Source: Heliocidaris erythrogramma
Taxonomy: Eukaryota; Echinodermata; Echinoidea; Camarodonta; Echinometridae
Length of the DNA stretch: 64,000 nucleotides
Assembly: GCA_025617745.1 (NCBI GenBank)
Contig: CM046868.1
Coordinates: forward strand, 16,310,615-16,374,614
Direction: 5' to 3'
Shown: in pieces, positions 11,156-21,220 of the stretch
Layout of the letters: the number at the start of each line of letters is the position of its first letter
Numbering within the stretch: the first letter of the stretch is position 1
Notes under the pieces: model-generated
The model's database searches: none
The model's input: only the letters and a program-made list of their open reading frames with translations
What the model was told of the DNA's origin: nothing
Translations under genes and position numbers: made by a program

Positions 11156-12398
11156 CGTGAAAACTGTAACAAACAGATGACATACAAAAGGAAGGACATT
11201 ACTTCAAAGCCTCAACAACTAAAGTCACAATCTATAAATGTCATAATTATACATCAGTTACTTGTACATATTCAATTCGTAATTGTCTTAATAGCAATCA
11301 AATTTTGGGCGTGACCCGTAGGCATTCTACAAGAAACAGCTCTTCACTTATAACCAGTCTTCACACTTCTTTGCATAACTTATAATACAGGTTTATCAAC
11401 ATAAATGTTTGGTTCATATAAGCTGATATCATATATTAATTCACTTTTGTACCCCTAACTTATTTATAACATGCCTCGTTAATTACCGTAATTTTCACTA
11501 ACACAAATTCTTATACATGGGTAACACCGCAGCATTGTTTATATACACAATGCGATCATCTCTACAATTATACCATTAATATCATTACAACATACCCTTT
11601 TCCCTGAAAACTAAACATCTTAGAATAAAGTACTGACCTTCTTGCTCTTTTAAACCTAATAACATGTCTACAGCTAACAAGATGGCGCAGATAATGGATG
11701 ATTTATGAACAAACATCAGGTTCTTGCGTTTGTCTTCGAAACTCAATTTGTCTTGCCGAAGATGGCGCTCTTAACTTTATCACACGTAACTCAAATACAC
11801 CGACATGGCTCCTTTAAATTAGTTCACGGATTTACCATTATTATCCTATTTGTATTGTTCAACATTTCTATGTAATTGAAATTTTGAATTAGATAAGCAA
11901 ATTTAGAAATAAATGTAATGTAGCTATTTACGTTTACAAGTATCTGTATTCAATATCAATTGAACCTCAATAAGGTAATCACTATTGATGTCCTTTACTG
12001 TATGGCGCACGTAAAAAACATTCTAGAAATAAAATTGATTCATAACAGTCTATACCTTTAAACCTTGACTCATGTTATGATTTAACAAGGCAATGCATTT
12101 AAACTTCTATAAATAACACAATTTCTTCTGATGATGTAATTTGCAGTTTGCATACTAACTTAGGATTTTTGCCTTCAAATTCACAACTAAATAAACGTTC
12201 AATTTCCCTTTGTCCAGAACTCTTTCATAAAATCTATTCATGCATTAATTTGTTGCATGTGGGCAAATGAATACTTCAACTTGCTTACTGGAAGATTTTA
12301 ACGAGTACTCAAATTCTTCCCTTGAACATTTAACAAAAAAAAACAAACACCTTTTTGCAGATCCTAAAATTTATCAGAGGATCTTACTTTAAATCCTA
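11156..12398. other. BEL/Pao 3' internal region, no ORF recognised
   Basis: AT-rich sequence without recognisable RNase H, integrase or envelope motifs on either strand. In element orientation it lies between the truncated RT and the 3' LTR. Confidence 0.55.
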
Positions 12399-12937
12399 CT
12401 AAAATACTATATGCAAGTTAACTTTACATTTCCTGAGCCAATAAAAATGTGAAAAGCACAGGTCAATGGTCAATGCAGCTTCATCATTTCTCTGATGCAA
12501 GTACTTCTGGTTATGGCGAGTGCACATATCTAAGACTGACTGATGATGAAGGGAAAGTGCACTGTACATTTTCACATTTGGAGCTGGTTCATCATATCCT
12601 TTATCCATGAGAGCTTCCATCTTCTTGGTATAGGCAACATGGTACTCTGGGTCTTCCTCAAACGTCTAAGATTTTCCAGTCTTCGCTCCGCCATGTACCT
12701 GTTGTTAGGGAGATCAGGATTGCTTTCCTTGAAAGGTAGTGGAGTTTCATAATGACCATCTTCCAAGATGCGAACATTTTCAGCCATGATATTCATGAAT
12801 CGAATATCATTTTGGGAGAATGTTTCATTGGTTCCCTGCAGATCAGAGAAGTCAGCCTCCATCATCCTCAGCACTGTCAAAGGACTGATCAGGTCTTCCT
12901 TTATCTTGACATTATGTGAAAATGTCACATTCTTCAT
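12399..12937 (-). pseudogene. BEL/Pao reverse transcriptase, N-terminal remnant
   Basis: Frame 12937-12572 reads 'GHYETPLPFKESNPDLPNNR' and 'RRLENLRRLR', the pre-RT region of BEL/Pao polymerases; 12620-12399 continues in another frame with 'MDKGYDEPAP'. No catalytic Tyr-x-Asp-Asp box follows. An internal deletion of the rest of pol is the simplest explanation. Confidence 0.75.
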
Positions 12938-12985
12938 TGAACTGCTGCCCTCAACAAGCTCAGTTGGTATTTCACGAGTAATTAA

Positions 12986-13537
12986 TCATTGACTGAACCC
13001 AATTCTGTCGTCCAGGCTGACTTCTAAGTGCTGGCTTACTATGCTCACGAGACTCCAGCCTAAGTCGGTCATTATACCGAAGGGTCCGCTGCCATCAGGA
13101 GAAGGGATTATGCAGCGAGGAGTCAGAGCGCAAGCACAGTCGTATCCGATCAATAGTCCCACCTCACAGTCTTGTATTGGTAACAATTCCTCAGCGATGT
13201 CGGCAAGATGAGGAAAGGACATGGCCACTTCTGGTACTGGAATGTGCTCCCTGTTTGCGGGCATTATATCTCGTGTATATACTGCAGGGAGATCAATCGT
13301 CTTCATTCTGTTGTGAGCACTAACTCTCAGTCCTTGAATCTTCTCGCTAGGGATCCTCTCATCCTTCTTAGACATAGTAGAAACAAGAAGATTAACCCTT
13401 GAACCCTGTAGGTTCATAGCATCCTTAGTAGATTCCAACAAGAAACTAGTGTCTGACTGGGTATCTAACAATGCATATATCAATTTCTCATCTAATCTGC
13501 CTTTCTGTGATATCCAGAGTGGATATCGGCTGAACAC
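12986..13537 (-). pseudogene. BEL/Pao aspartic protease region
   Basis: The retroviral-like protease would cleave the polyprotein. The active-site stretch reads 'IYALLDTQSDTSFL', with Asp-Thr-Gln-Ser as usual for BEL/Pao rather than Asp-Ser-Gly, and a later 'VGLLIGYDCACAL' segment resembles the family's flap-to-hydrophobic region. It is frame-shifted against gag near 13500-13535 and ends at an in-frame stop before the RT remnant. Confidence 0.8.
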
Positions 13538-14304
13538 CTCACTTCTTGTCTGTTCAAGTTCGTATGATTTATTGTCGTATGAGAACTTGATGATAGTCGT
13601 TCAGGTACCTTAGGAGTTTCATGATCAGGCGACTGTAATTCCTTATTCACCTCATCTCTCTCTTGTTGTCTCCTCCTATTCCAGTCCTCATGAAGGGCAG
13701 TAGGATGTCTTCTTTTGCAGACACTGCTACATTCCTTTGATGTGTGTCCTCGTATTAGACAAGCAAAACACAGTCCCTTTTCTCTGACAAATTTCTTTCT
13801 ATCCTTCAAGGTCAGTGATAGAAATTTCTTGCAAATTCCTAGATGGTGGGTTTCCTTACAGAGCAGGCAGCCATGCTCCTGCTTCTTTCCTTTTCTGGAA
13901 GGTGGAGAGGGCTGATTCGTTGAGGCATACATCGATATTGCCCCCGAGATTGGTGGCTTCTTTTCGGTCTTCAGTCCCCTTACGCTATTGAGAGAGGTGA
14001 CGGGGTCGCAGGCAATGTTGGCCTCCTCTTCAATGAAATCACTGAACTCATGAAATGACGGGAAAGTTCCACAAGCTTCTTTCCAATTAGCAACCTTCCT
14101 ACTCCAACTCACTACCAGATAATCTGGAAGTTTGGCCAGAATCTTTCTATTTTCTCTCTCGTCGTTTAATTGAGCCAGGTTGCCGATGATTGACATAGCT
14201 GTGCAACACTGTTTTAGAAAGTCCGATAGCATTCGAAGGCCTTGACCATCTCTGTTGCTGATTCTCGGCAAAGAATCTAATTTGTCCCTGTAAGCATTAG
14301 ACAA
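13492..14304 (-). pseudogene. BEL/Pao gag, C-terminal part with Cys/His knuckles
   Basis: Contains a capsid-like segment ('LRMLSDFLKQCCTAMSIIG') and a Cys-rich array: 'CLLCKETHHLGIC', 'CFACLIRGHTSKEC' and 'CKRRHPTALH', as found in BEL/Pao gag for nucleic-acid binding. It is continuous with the upstream gag frame apart from one in-frame stop at 14326-14328. Confidence 0.82.
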
Positions 14305-14325
14305 GATGAAAGGATCTCCATATCT

Positions 14326-15102
14326 TCACCCTAAGGCAGCCTTAGCAGCAACATATGACCTGGAGTAACCCAAGAGAGAAAAACCTTGCACGAGTTCTAA
14401 AGGCTGACCCTTCAAATATCTGAGAAGATAATAGAACTTGTCTTCTGCATTGATATTCTTATATTCAATCAGGAGGTCGTAACTTCTCTTCCATGCTGGA
14501 TATTGAAGATAGCTGCCACCAAACACAGAGGGTTCTGGAAGTGGTAGATTATTCATCCTCATCTTGTCAACTATACTGGCTGCTAACAAGTTTCCATCAT
14601 CAACTTCTTGACCCCTTGGTTTCACCATCTCAATCGTAGGTGTATCATCTTGTGGTTGGGTGTTGACCCACTCTTCACAATTACTTTGTCTTGAAGAATG
14701 TTTTGAAGAATGTCTGGATGAAGACAAATGAGATGCAGAGCTTCCCTGAAGAGCTTTCACTCTTTCTTGCGTTTCCTTCATCAACTCCGCATGTTGCTCT
14801 TCAACATCTTCAATCTTATCGAGGCTGTCATCATGCAGATTTAAGGCCTCCTTAATCTTACTGAGAGATTCTTGAACTATTGTTGCCTTGTCCATAGCAG
14901 CTTGGACTTGATCTCTCTGTTGCTTGATGACTAATATGAGTTCTTCATCACTTAAAGCAGCTCTCAACTTGTTGGCTGCTTGACGCCAACCTCTAATTGC
15001 GTGACGAAACTCCAGTTCTCGTTGGTCATTTTGATGCTGAAGCCCGCGTTCAGTAGGTTTTGGGTCAGTTCTCGTTCGTTTATACTCTTCTTCTTCTGGC
15101 AT
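14326..15102 (-). pseudogene. BEL/Pao gag, N-terminal part
   Basis: Starts 'MPEEEEYKRTRTDPKPTER' 46 bp inside the 5' LTR. A long helical, charged region (probable coiled coil, residues about 40-130) precedes a Ser/His-rich linker and the capsid start 'PLPEPSVFGGSYLQYPAWK', a recognised BEL/Pao gag pattern. It stops in frame at 14326; the next frame continues the same protein. Confidence 0.82.
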
Positions 15103-15147
15103 CTTGTCGACAGTGAACAGAAACTACTTGGATGAGAAGTTTTCACT

Positions 15148-15264
15148 GTAGCTGCAGGCAATCACAAACAAAAGTCGACAAGGCTTTTACGGGAGTGTTT
15201 CTTTATTTCATTGTATAAGGCTACCTTTACTTTTCTGTTGATGTAGCTTCATTTCCATTTACTC
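15148..15264 (-). repeat. BEL/Pao LTR (5' LTR of minus-strand element)
   Basis: Direct copy of 11037-11155. The DIRS sequence resumes immediately after it (CGATGCCTTCGCCCTCC), homologous to copy I at about 19044. Confidence 0.85.
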
Positions 15265-16356
15265 GATGCCTTCGCCCTCCACTGGGGACACTTTCCAGGG
15301 TATGCTTTCCCCCCGTTTCTATTGATCCCTCAGGTTCTGAGAAAAATCGAGGAGGATCGAGCGTGGGTCCTGCTTATTGCCCCGCGCTGGCCACAGAGGC
15401 CTTGGTTTCCCCTACTCCTGTCCCTCCTGGAGGGGCAGCCGTTTCCGCTTCCTCTGAGGCCAGACCTGGTGTCGCAGCCTCTTTCGGGGATCCTCCATGG
15501 TCGGCCCGAGACTCTTCACTTGACCGCCTGGCCGTTATCGGGGGCGACGCTAGGGCCTCGGGTCTCTCCGAGAGAGCCTCTCAGTTTTTAATTCAGAGTC
15601 GTAGAGAGTCCATGAGATCTCTTTACAACTCCCGCCTGGAGGCATTTTCAGTTTGGTGCGAAGATCTAGGGGTTTCACCCCGTGAGGCTTCTGTAGGCAC
15701 GATTGCAGATTTTCTGATCTCCCTTTTTGATAAGGGTAGATCGCTTTCCACTATCCGTGGATATTGATCTGCCATCGCCGCTACTCACGTTGGCTTTTCA
15801 GACGGCTCGGGAGTTTCTAACTCCCATCTACTTGCTAGATTGCTGAGATCGTTCTTCTTACAACGACCAGCAAATCCTAAGTTGTCTCCTGCGTGGAGCC
15901 TACCTAAAGTTTTTGATGCGTTTTCTAAGCCTCCCTTTGAACCAATGAGCAAGGCTTCTCTCCATCAGGTAACTGTCAAGACCATTTTTCTTATGGCCAT
16001 AGCTTCAGGGCAGAGAAGAAGTTCTCTTCATGCTCTTTGCACCTCTCCCGATCACATCCGTTGGGAAAGACAAGGTGTTCGTCTCATCCCTAAGCCGCCC
16101 CTTGTAGCCAAAAATCAGACGGCTTCCTCCGGTCCGGTTGAGGTATTTCTCAGTCCTCTGTCAGACTTCTCCTCAGTCAAGGAGGACAAGGTTTGGTGCC
16201 CGGTGAGGGCGCTAAAATGGTACTGAGACAAGACCAAAGATTGCCGCTCGGACGAGCAACTTTCCTTATTACTCGCGAACCTTTCTCACCTGCTTCTAAA
16301 GAATCCATTTCTAGATGGATTGTTGAGGCCATCCAGGCCGCTGGTCCTGAGGGAAG
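15265..16356 (+). pseudogene. DIRS copy II tyrosine recombinase (3'-truncated)
   Basis: Tyrosine recombinases of DIRS elements integrate the circular DNA intermediate. Frames 15363-15767 and 15840-16226 read the N-terminal DNA-binding part ('SRLEAFSVWCEDLGVSPR', 'TIADFLISLFDKGRSLSTIR') and the catalytic start with the first Arg ('ASGQRRSSLHAL', 'SPDHIRWERQGVRLIPKPP'). A stop separates them at 15766. The His-x-x-Arg and Tyr segments seen in copy III are lost at the 16357 deletion junction. Confidence 0.85.
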
Positions 16357-16472
16357 GTGGTATAGCGAGGTGGGGCATGCGCGAATGTGATCTCGGTGAT
16401 GGCGTAGTTTGGGTCAACTAGCATAATGGGTAGATACATCAACTTATTTAGCAAATAATAAAATCAGGTAGG
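16357..16472. repeat. DIRS copy II right terminal repeat
   Basis: GGGGCATGCGCGAATGTGA through AAATCAGGTAGGATTTTACTG matches the copy III right end (24190-24634) without the TTAA MITE. A small deletion also removed the TTAAGTTT motif. Confidence 0.8.
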
Positions 16473-17389
16473 ATTTTACTGTCCGGGTCTATCCGGTTTC
16501 TGTTCGATGGTATCCGACACCGACTTACCGGTTCCGGTCTCGGTTTGTCGGTATCCGGCTACGATTTTCCGATACCCGGCCCTGATTGCAGGTGCCTGGC
16601 GCTCTAGAGCCTCTTGCTCACTCCGGCTCAATCCGGTCGTGATTGGCCCTTTGAGGGTCATGCTCGATCCCGGCAGGCCCAGAGCCTCCTGACCAGAGCT
16701 GCTCCTACCCCGGCGGTACTTGGTGCCCCACCCGATGAGGAGACTTTTTGGTTCACGGTTGCACCCGCCCCCTGGCGCCAGGTTTCCAACACAACCAACC
16801 CTGATGTTGACTCTGCCTCTGAGTCACAAGCCAGTGTGGCCCCCACTACCCTTGTGGTTTGGCAGCCGACGTGCAGGCTCTATTTACTGCATTAATCATA
16901 TACCTGCCTATTTTTGCTACTCTGTTGACTACGCAGGCTCTTTTGAAGAGATTCTTACCTGAGACTTCCCGCCGGCCCAGTCGGACTCAGCTCAGGCTCC
17001 CTCAGGCTTCTCTTCTTTTCAGGCAAAGGGTCTCCTCGTTGGGGATACCCCTTCCTGACTATTCCAAGGCTGCCTATGTGGGCATAGTTGAACAGGCATC
17101 ACTGCCTGGGAATTCAACTCTTGGTAAGCATCCCCTTTACGCGGGATTCGCTTTCCTACCCCAAGATTCAGTTGGTTTTTCCAAAGAAGGTCTTTCTCGC
17201 CCGACCCCAGACATGTTGGGGCGAGACTTGGCTTGAACTTCAAGAATATGGATTACACAGCCAAGTATAGGCAGGCACGCAATTTGAGACCCACGCCAGA
17301 TACTGGCCTGCGGCTCACGTCTACCTGGGGTCCTTAGTCAGCCTTAGGGTCAGGTCTCGGGGGAACTTCAGTTTTCAGAGTCTGACGGT
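16473..17389 (+). pseudogene. DIRS copy I gag-like ORF, C-terminal part
   Basis: Repeated TCCGGTT/TTCCGGT motifs (16478-16580) match 23195-23340 in copy III. Frame 16859-17236 reads 'ADVQALFTALIIYLPIFA', continuing a gag-like protein after the nested insertion. Several frames are open in short stretches, so exact boundaries are uncertain. Confidence 0.5.
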
Positions 17390-18380
17390 CGACCTTTGAA
17401 TGAGATCCTGCTTGCTATTGACGGGATCTCTGTGGTCGCAGCTGGCCACTGTGGCTGTCAGGCCACGAACTCTGCAAGAGAGGTGGCTCTTTCGTCCTTG
17501 GGGGTTCTGGTTCTGGTTATTCCCTACCTCTTGGCGGGGATTCCCCATGATAGGGCCAGGTAGGCGGACGACTACAGTTTTTACCGGAGTAATTACCAGA
17601 GAGGACTTCGTTCTCTCAGTCGTGCGAGACGGCGGCTTCACAGATCGTGCGAGACGGCGGCTTCACAGATCGTGTAGCGCCGGTCCCGCATAACGCGATC
17701 CGTATCCGCCTGCCAGCCTCGTCCGCCCGTCATCAGCAGCATATCTCGGCCGAGATACAGTTGCTGCTGAAACAGGGCGCTATAGAGAAGGTGCGAGACC
17801 GCCCTCTTCTGTGTCTTCCCCCGATCTGGTTTTCCCAAAACGCTCAGGGAAGCCTTCATTCCCCCGGTACGCTTCCGGATGGATACGCTAGCATCCTTTC
17901 TGCCGGCAATCGAGCGGACAGTTGGCGATTTCGCTCGATTTGAAGGACGCGTGTTTCATAACCCGATCAATCCCCCATGCGGGATCTATTGGGGATTCGC
18001 CTTCCAGGGCGAAACGTTCAGGTCTCGTGCTCTACCTTTCGGGCTGAAACCAGCTCCGTGCGTCTTTACCCGGGTAGTGTCCGCTCTAGCCGCTTTCCTG
18101 AAGAATTGCGGCCTCCGACACTTCTATCTCGACGATTGTTTCCTGGTAGCACATTCAGAGCCGGTGCTCCGCGACCAGTTGTACCTCCTACTCCAGACTT
18201 CTCAGGAGCTATGCTTTATAGTCAACTGGAGAAGTCGGAGCTGTCTCCCACCTGTACCCTAGTGTACTTAGGCGCGGAGATAGACATCGCAAATCAGATC
18301 GCCCGCACCAGCCACGTCAGAATTCGGTCGATTACGTCAGCTGCTCGGTCCCGGCGTCCTCCTACGCAAGGTATATGGGC
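17390..18380 (+). pseudogene. DIRS copy I reverse transcriptase
   Basis: Copies element RNA to DNA. Frame 17879-18262 reads 'GIYWGFAFQGETFRSRALPFG' followed by 'CVFTRVVSALAAFL' and the catalytic box 'FYLDDCFLVAHSE' (Tyr-Leu-Asp-Asp), a good DIRS-type RT palm. The upstream fingers (about 17640-17860) are in another frame, with a small tandem duplication at 17625-17665 (GTGCGAGACGGCGGCTTCAC twice). Confidence 0.85.
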
Positions 18381-19093
18381 CTAGCGCTGACCTCAATTCT
18401 CGGCAATACCTCGCAAGTCGAGTGGAGGTATTGAAAGACTGCAGACTTCTGATGATGTCCTTTTGGGAGGCGCTTCTTGAAGTTTTTGCGCCGAGCGTAG
18501 ACTCCCTTAGAGTGTGGTTTCCATTACCGAGGGAGATCAGACGTCTTCTCGCCCCCTGGGCAGGCCTCTCTAGGCAAGCCTCTCTACTCCCCTCTTCCGT
18601 CGGTATCCATCTCGACGGATGAGTCCATTCTGGGCGGGGCGGCCATTGCGGCGAGATGCTTCTGGGGACTGGTCTCTTCTGCACACCATTCTCCATATCA
18701 ATTGCTAGAAATGCTGGGGTCAGTCATGTCTCTCCGCCTTTTTTCGAGCGCACGATTAGGGGGCTCTCCGTGCTTATCCTTACGGACACTGGCCGCCCAG
18801 TTATGGAGGTGGTGTCGGTCGAACGACTTATCCCGAATACCTCCTACTTCCCGGACAAGAAAATCTCAGCAGACTTTCTGTCCCGGAACAAGTGTCTCCC
18901 ATCCGAGTGGTTCCTCTATCAGGAGGTTTGCAATCTTCTCCGCGCGACTTGGGCGCCGCTAGAGATTGATCTGTCCGCGACCGCTCTCACCACCGTCCTC
19001 CGAAGTTTTTGCTCTCGGGTACGGGAACCGGAGACTTGGGCACTCGATGCCTTCGCTCTCCATTTTGGACACTTTTGGGGGTATGCTCTGGCA
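18381..19093 (+). pseudogene. DIRS copy I RNase H region
   Basis: Follows the RT and ends in 'TWALDAFALHFGHFWGYALALP' (19037-19100), the segment that precedes the recombinase in this family. 'SVERLIPNTSYFPDKKISAD' and 'KISADFLSRNK' are seen at about 18800-18890. Frames 18656-19138 are open but contain substitutions compared with expected RNase H motifs. Confidence 0.65.
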
Positions 19094-19850
19094 TTGCCAC
19101 CTTTCATGTTGGCTTTTCGGACGGCTCGGGAGTTCTAGCTCCCATTACCTGACTAAGTTGCTAAGATCGTTTTTCTCACAACGACCAGCAAATCCGAAGC
19201 TGGCTCCGGCTTAGAACCTTCCTAAGGCTCCGTACGCACGTCAAAGCCTTCCGGTGTACCGATGAGCAAGGCGTCTCTCCATCATGTCTGTCAAGACCTT
19301 GCCCTTATCGCTATCTTCGGGGCAGAGAAGAAGTTCTCTTCTTGCTCCTTGTACCTCTCCCGGTCGCATCTGTTGGGAAAGGCAAGGTGTTCGCCTTTTT
19401 CCCAAGCCCTCCTTGTAGCCAAAGATCGGACAGCTTCCTCCGGTTCAGTTGAGGTGTTTCTCAGCCCTCCGTCAGACTTCTCAGTCTAGGAGAACAAAGT
19501 CTGGTGTCCGGTGAGGGCGCTAAAATGGTAACTTAGACAGAACCATGAGTTACGTTCCTCTCTTCTCGCGAACCTTCTCCTCTAGAGAATCCATTTACAG
19601 ATGGATTGTCGAGGCCATCCAGGCCGCTGGCCCGGAGGCCCTTTTTCGCAGTTAGCAAACCTAGAGCGCTTTATATCGGAAGCATTGAGCCTTTTTTACA
19701 GGGCATTGCCCTAGAGGACTTCTTGAGGGCCGCCCCTTTGTAGTCTCTCAATTCCTTCACTTCCTTTACCTGAAGGACCTTCCTTCTGGTGAAGTGCGGT
19801 TCGCGACTTCGTCTTAAGAACGGCATCTTCTGTTTTGGACCCCCGTTAGC
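19094..19850 (+). pseudogene. DIRS copy I tyrosine recombinase, decayed
   Basis: Compared with copy II, about 470 bp including the N-terminal DNA-binding part are missing at 19094-19110. The remaining sequence matches 15790-16340 with many frame breaks (19262-19489 reads part of the catalytic region). Non-functional. Confidence 0.75.
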
Positions 19851-19904
19851 CTCCTTCCCTTGGGACATGCCACCCCGGATTTTTATCCGTGCTAGTTTAG
19901 CAAT

Positions 19905-20000
19905 AATAGGTAGATACATTAATTTATTGTAGTAAATCAGAAAAATCAAACCTGAGTTTATTATGTGCTAAATAAATTGATATATCTTCCTATGTCCCTC
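19905..20000. repeat. DIRS copy I internal complementary region
   Basis: TAGGTAGATACATTAATTTA...CAAACCTGA...ATAAATTGATATATC is the reverse complement of the right terminus joined to the left terminus, the classical DIRS ICR. Confidence 0.85.
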
Positions 20001-20039
20001 CCTCCCCTCTCCTTGAAAACAACATGACCCAAACGTTGT

Positions 20040-20237
20040 CTCTGGCAGCTCATTAGAGGAAGATGGCGGGCATGTGCGCGCGCATGTGACTATGAGAAGG
20101 TGCCGTACGGGGGTGGGGCGTGTGCGAGTGTGACGTTTAAGTTTATCGATGGTAGCGTAGTTTGGACCAAACTAGCAATAATAGGTAGATACATCAATTT
20201 ATTTAGCAAATAATAAAATCAGGTTTGATTTTTCTGA
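20040..20237. repeat. DIRS copy I right inverted terminal repeat (with empty TTAA site)
   Basis: Pairs with 9349-9510. It contains an unoccupied TTAA at 20137-20140 in GACGTTTAAGTTTATCGATGG, the site that is occupied by a MITE in copy III. Confidence 0.85.
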
Positions 20238-21220
20238 TTGATGATAATGATGACGACGGCAGTGATTATTAAGATGATGGTGATGACGACGATGAAGCTG
20301 ATAGTGTTTATGATGTGGAATAAGAGTTCAGCGACTAATGCTAATAATGAGAAAATGATCAGCTGAAGTAAATCATTCAGATTACCCTTTTCTATTTACT
20401 TCTAGTATGATAATCGAAGAAAGTTCAAAGTGGAATTTATTCATGAATAAGGTACTTCCTCGGTTCGGTGTTCTATTCAAATGATATCATAAAAATTAGA
20501 TCCTTTATGAAATTTTAACAGGTGACTGCACAGATTTTTAAAACAAAACTTTGAATTAGCCTGATAGCGAATTGTTCAATCATCCTTATAACTCATCCGC
20601 TATATATAGTTCACAAAACAAAGGTCACAGAATTTTAAAAGCTATTTTTGTGATCGTCATTATGCTTCAGCTACGATGCAGATTTTGCGTCGTATTGGAT
20701 TAGACACCTTCATCCTCTAGGATGAAAGTTCTTGTTTTTGTTCTTATAATTATTATCATTATCATTATACTTCTTTATTACTGTCACTACTATCGTTGTC
20801 ATGATATTTGTAAAATATTGACTGGCCTCGAGGGGCATACCGTTTATGTGAATTTCTCTCCTGTCATGGTGGCTGTCAAGATGTTGTTGTTTTAAAATAG
20901 GCAAACTAGTCAATTTTGACTATTGTTGCCTTACTAAATTGCTCTTTTCACTTATACTTTATTTGTTGATCCGTGGGTCTAATTTTTAGTTAGAAAGGTA
21001 CAGATTCCAGGATACCATGCAGGACCGCCACTCCTGCCCTGATTTTACAACGTTATCCTGACAAGCCCGCTCGAGGTGCATTTCGAGGGCGTCTTAGGAA
21101 TACATTAAGTATTCCCTATGTCTCTCAAACGTGAGCAGGGGGCGCTCTTTCTGATTCCTCATAGAACCTGATTAGAAAATCCTAATATATAAAAGCAAAA
21201 TAAATACGTACACAGATTTT
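20238..21220. other. Intron 1 sequence, no element or gene recognised
   Basis: GAT microsatellite at 20238-20330, then AT-rich unique-looking DNA. Short frames (20913-20710) are low complexity. Confidence 0.5.

Larger units (their letters stand above)
11037..15264 (-). mobile_element. BEL/Pao-type LTR retrotransposon, internally deleted
   Basis: Two nearly identical direct repeats of about 117 bp (about 11037-11155 and 15148-15264) bracket minus-strand gag, protease and the first part of RT. RT core, RNase H and integrase are absent, so it could not copy itself. At about 4.2 kb it is shorter than usual for the group. It is inserted in DIRS copy II: its left flank is the DIRS left terminus, its right flank is DIRS RNase H sequence, so insertion came with, or was followed by, loss of DIRS sequence. 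No clear target duplication is visible. Confidence 0.85.
11006..16472 (+). mobile_element. DIRS copy II, nested in copy I gag
   Basis: The left terminus TTTACTACAATAAATTGATG appears at 11006 and the matching right terminus (AATCAGGTAGGATTTTACTG) ends at 16472. Copy I gag-like sequence flanks both sides. Only about 31 bp of the left end survive before the BEL/Pao element; after it the sequence resumes near the RNase H end and runs through the recombinase. The end of the recombinase and the ICR are deleted at about 16357. Confidence 0.82.
9349..20237 (+). mobile_element. DIRS-type retrotransposon copy I (host of nested copy II)
   Basis: DIRS elements carry gag, RT/RNase H and a tyrosine recombinase between inverted terminal repeats plus an internal complementary region (ICR), and integrate as circles without staggered target cuts. 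Here the left end (TTTACTACAAT...) and the right end (...GATTTTTCTGA) are matched by the ICR at about 19905-20000, which is the complement of the two ends joined. The inverted repeats pair about 9370-9510 with 20060-20215. Gag is split by copy II (11006-16472); RT/RNase H lies at about 17390-19090 and a damaged recombinase at 19090-19850. Stops and frameshifts are frequent. Confidence 0.87.
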
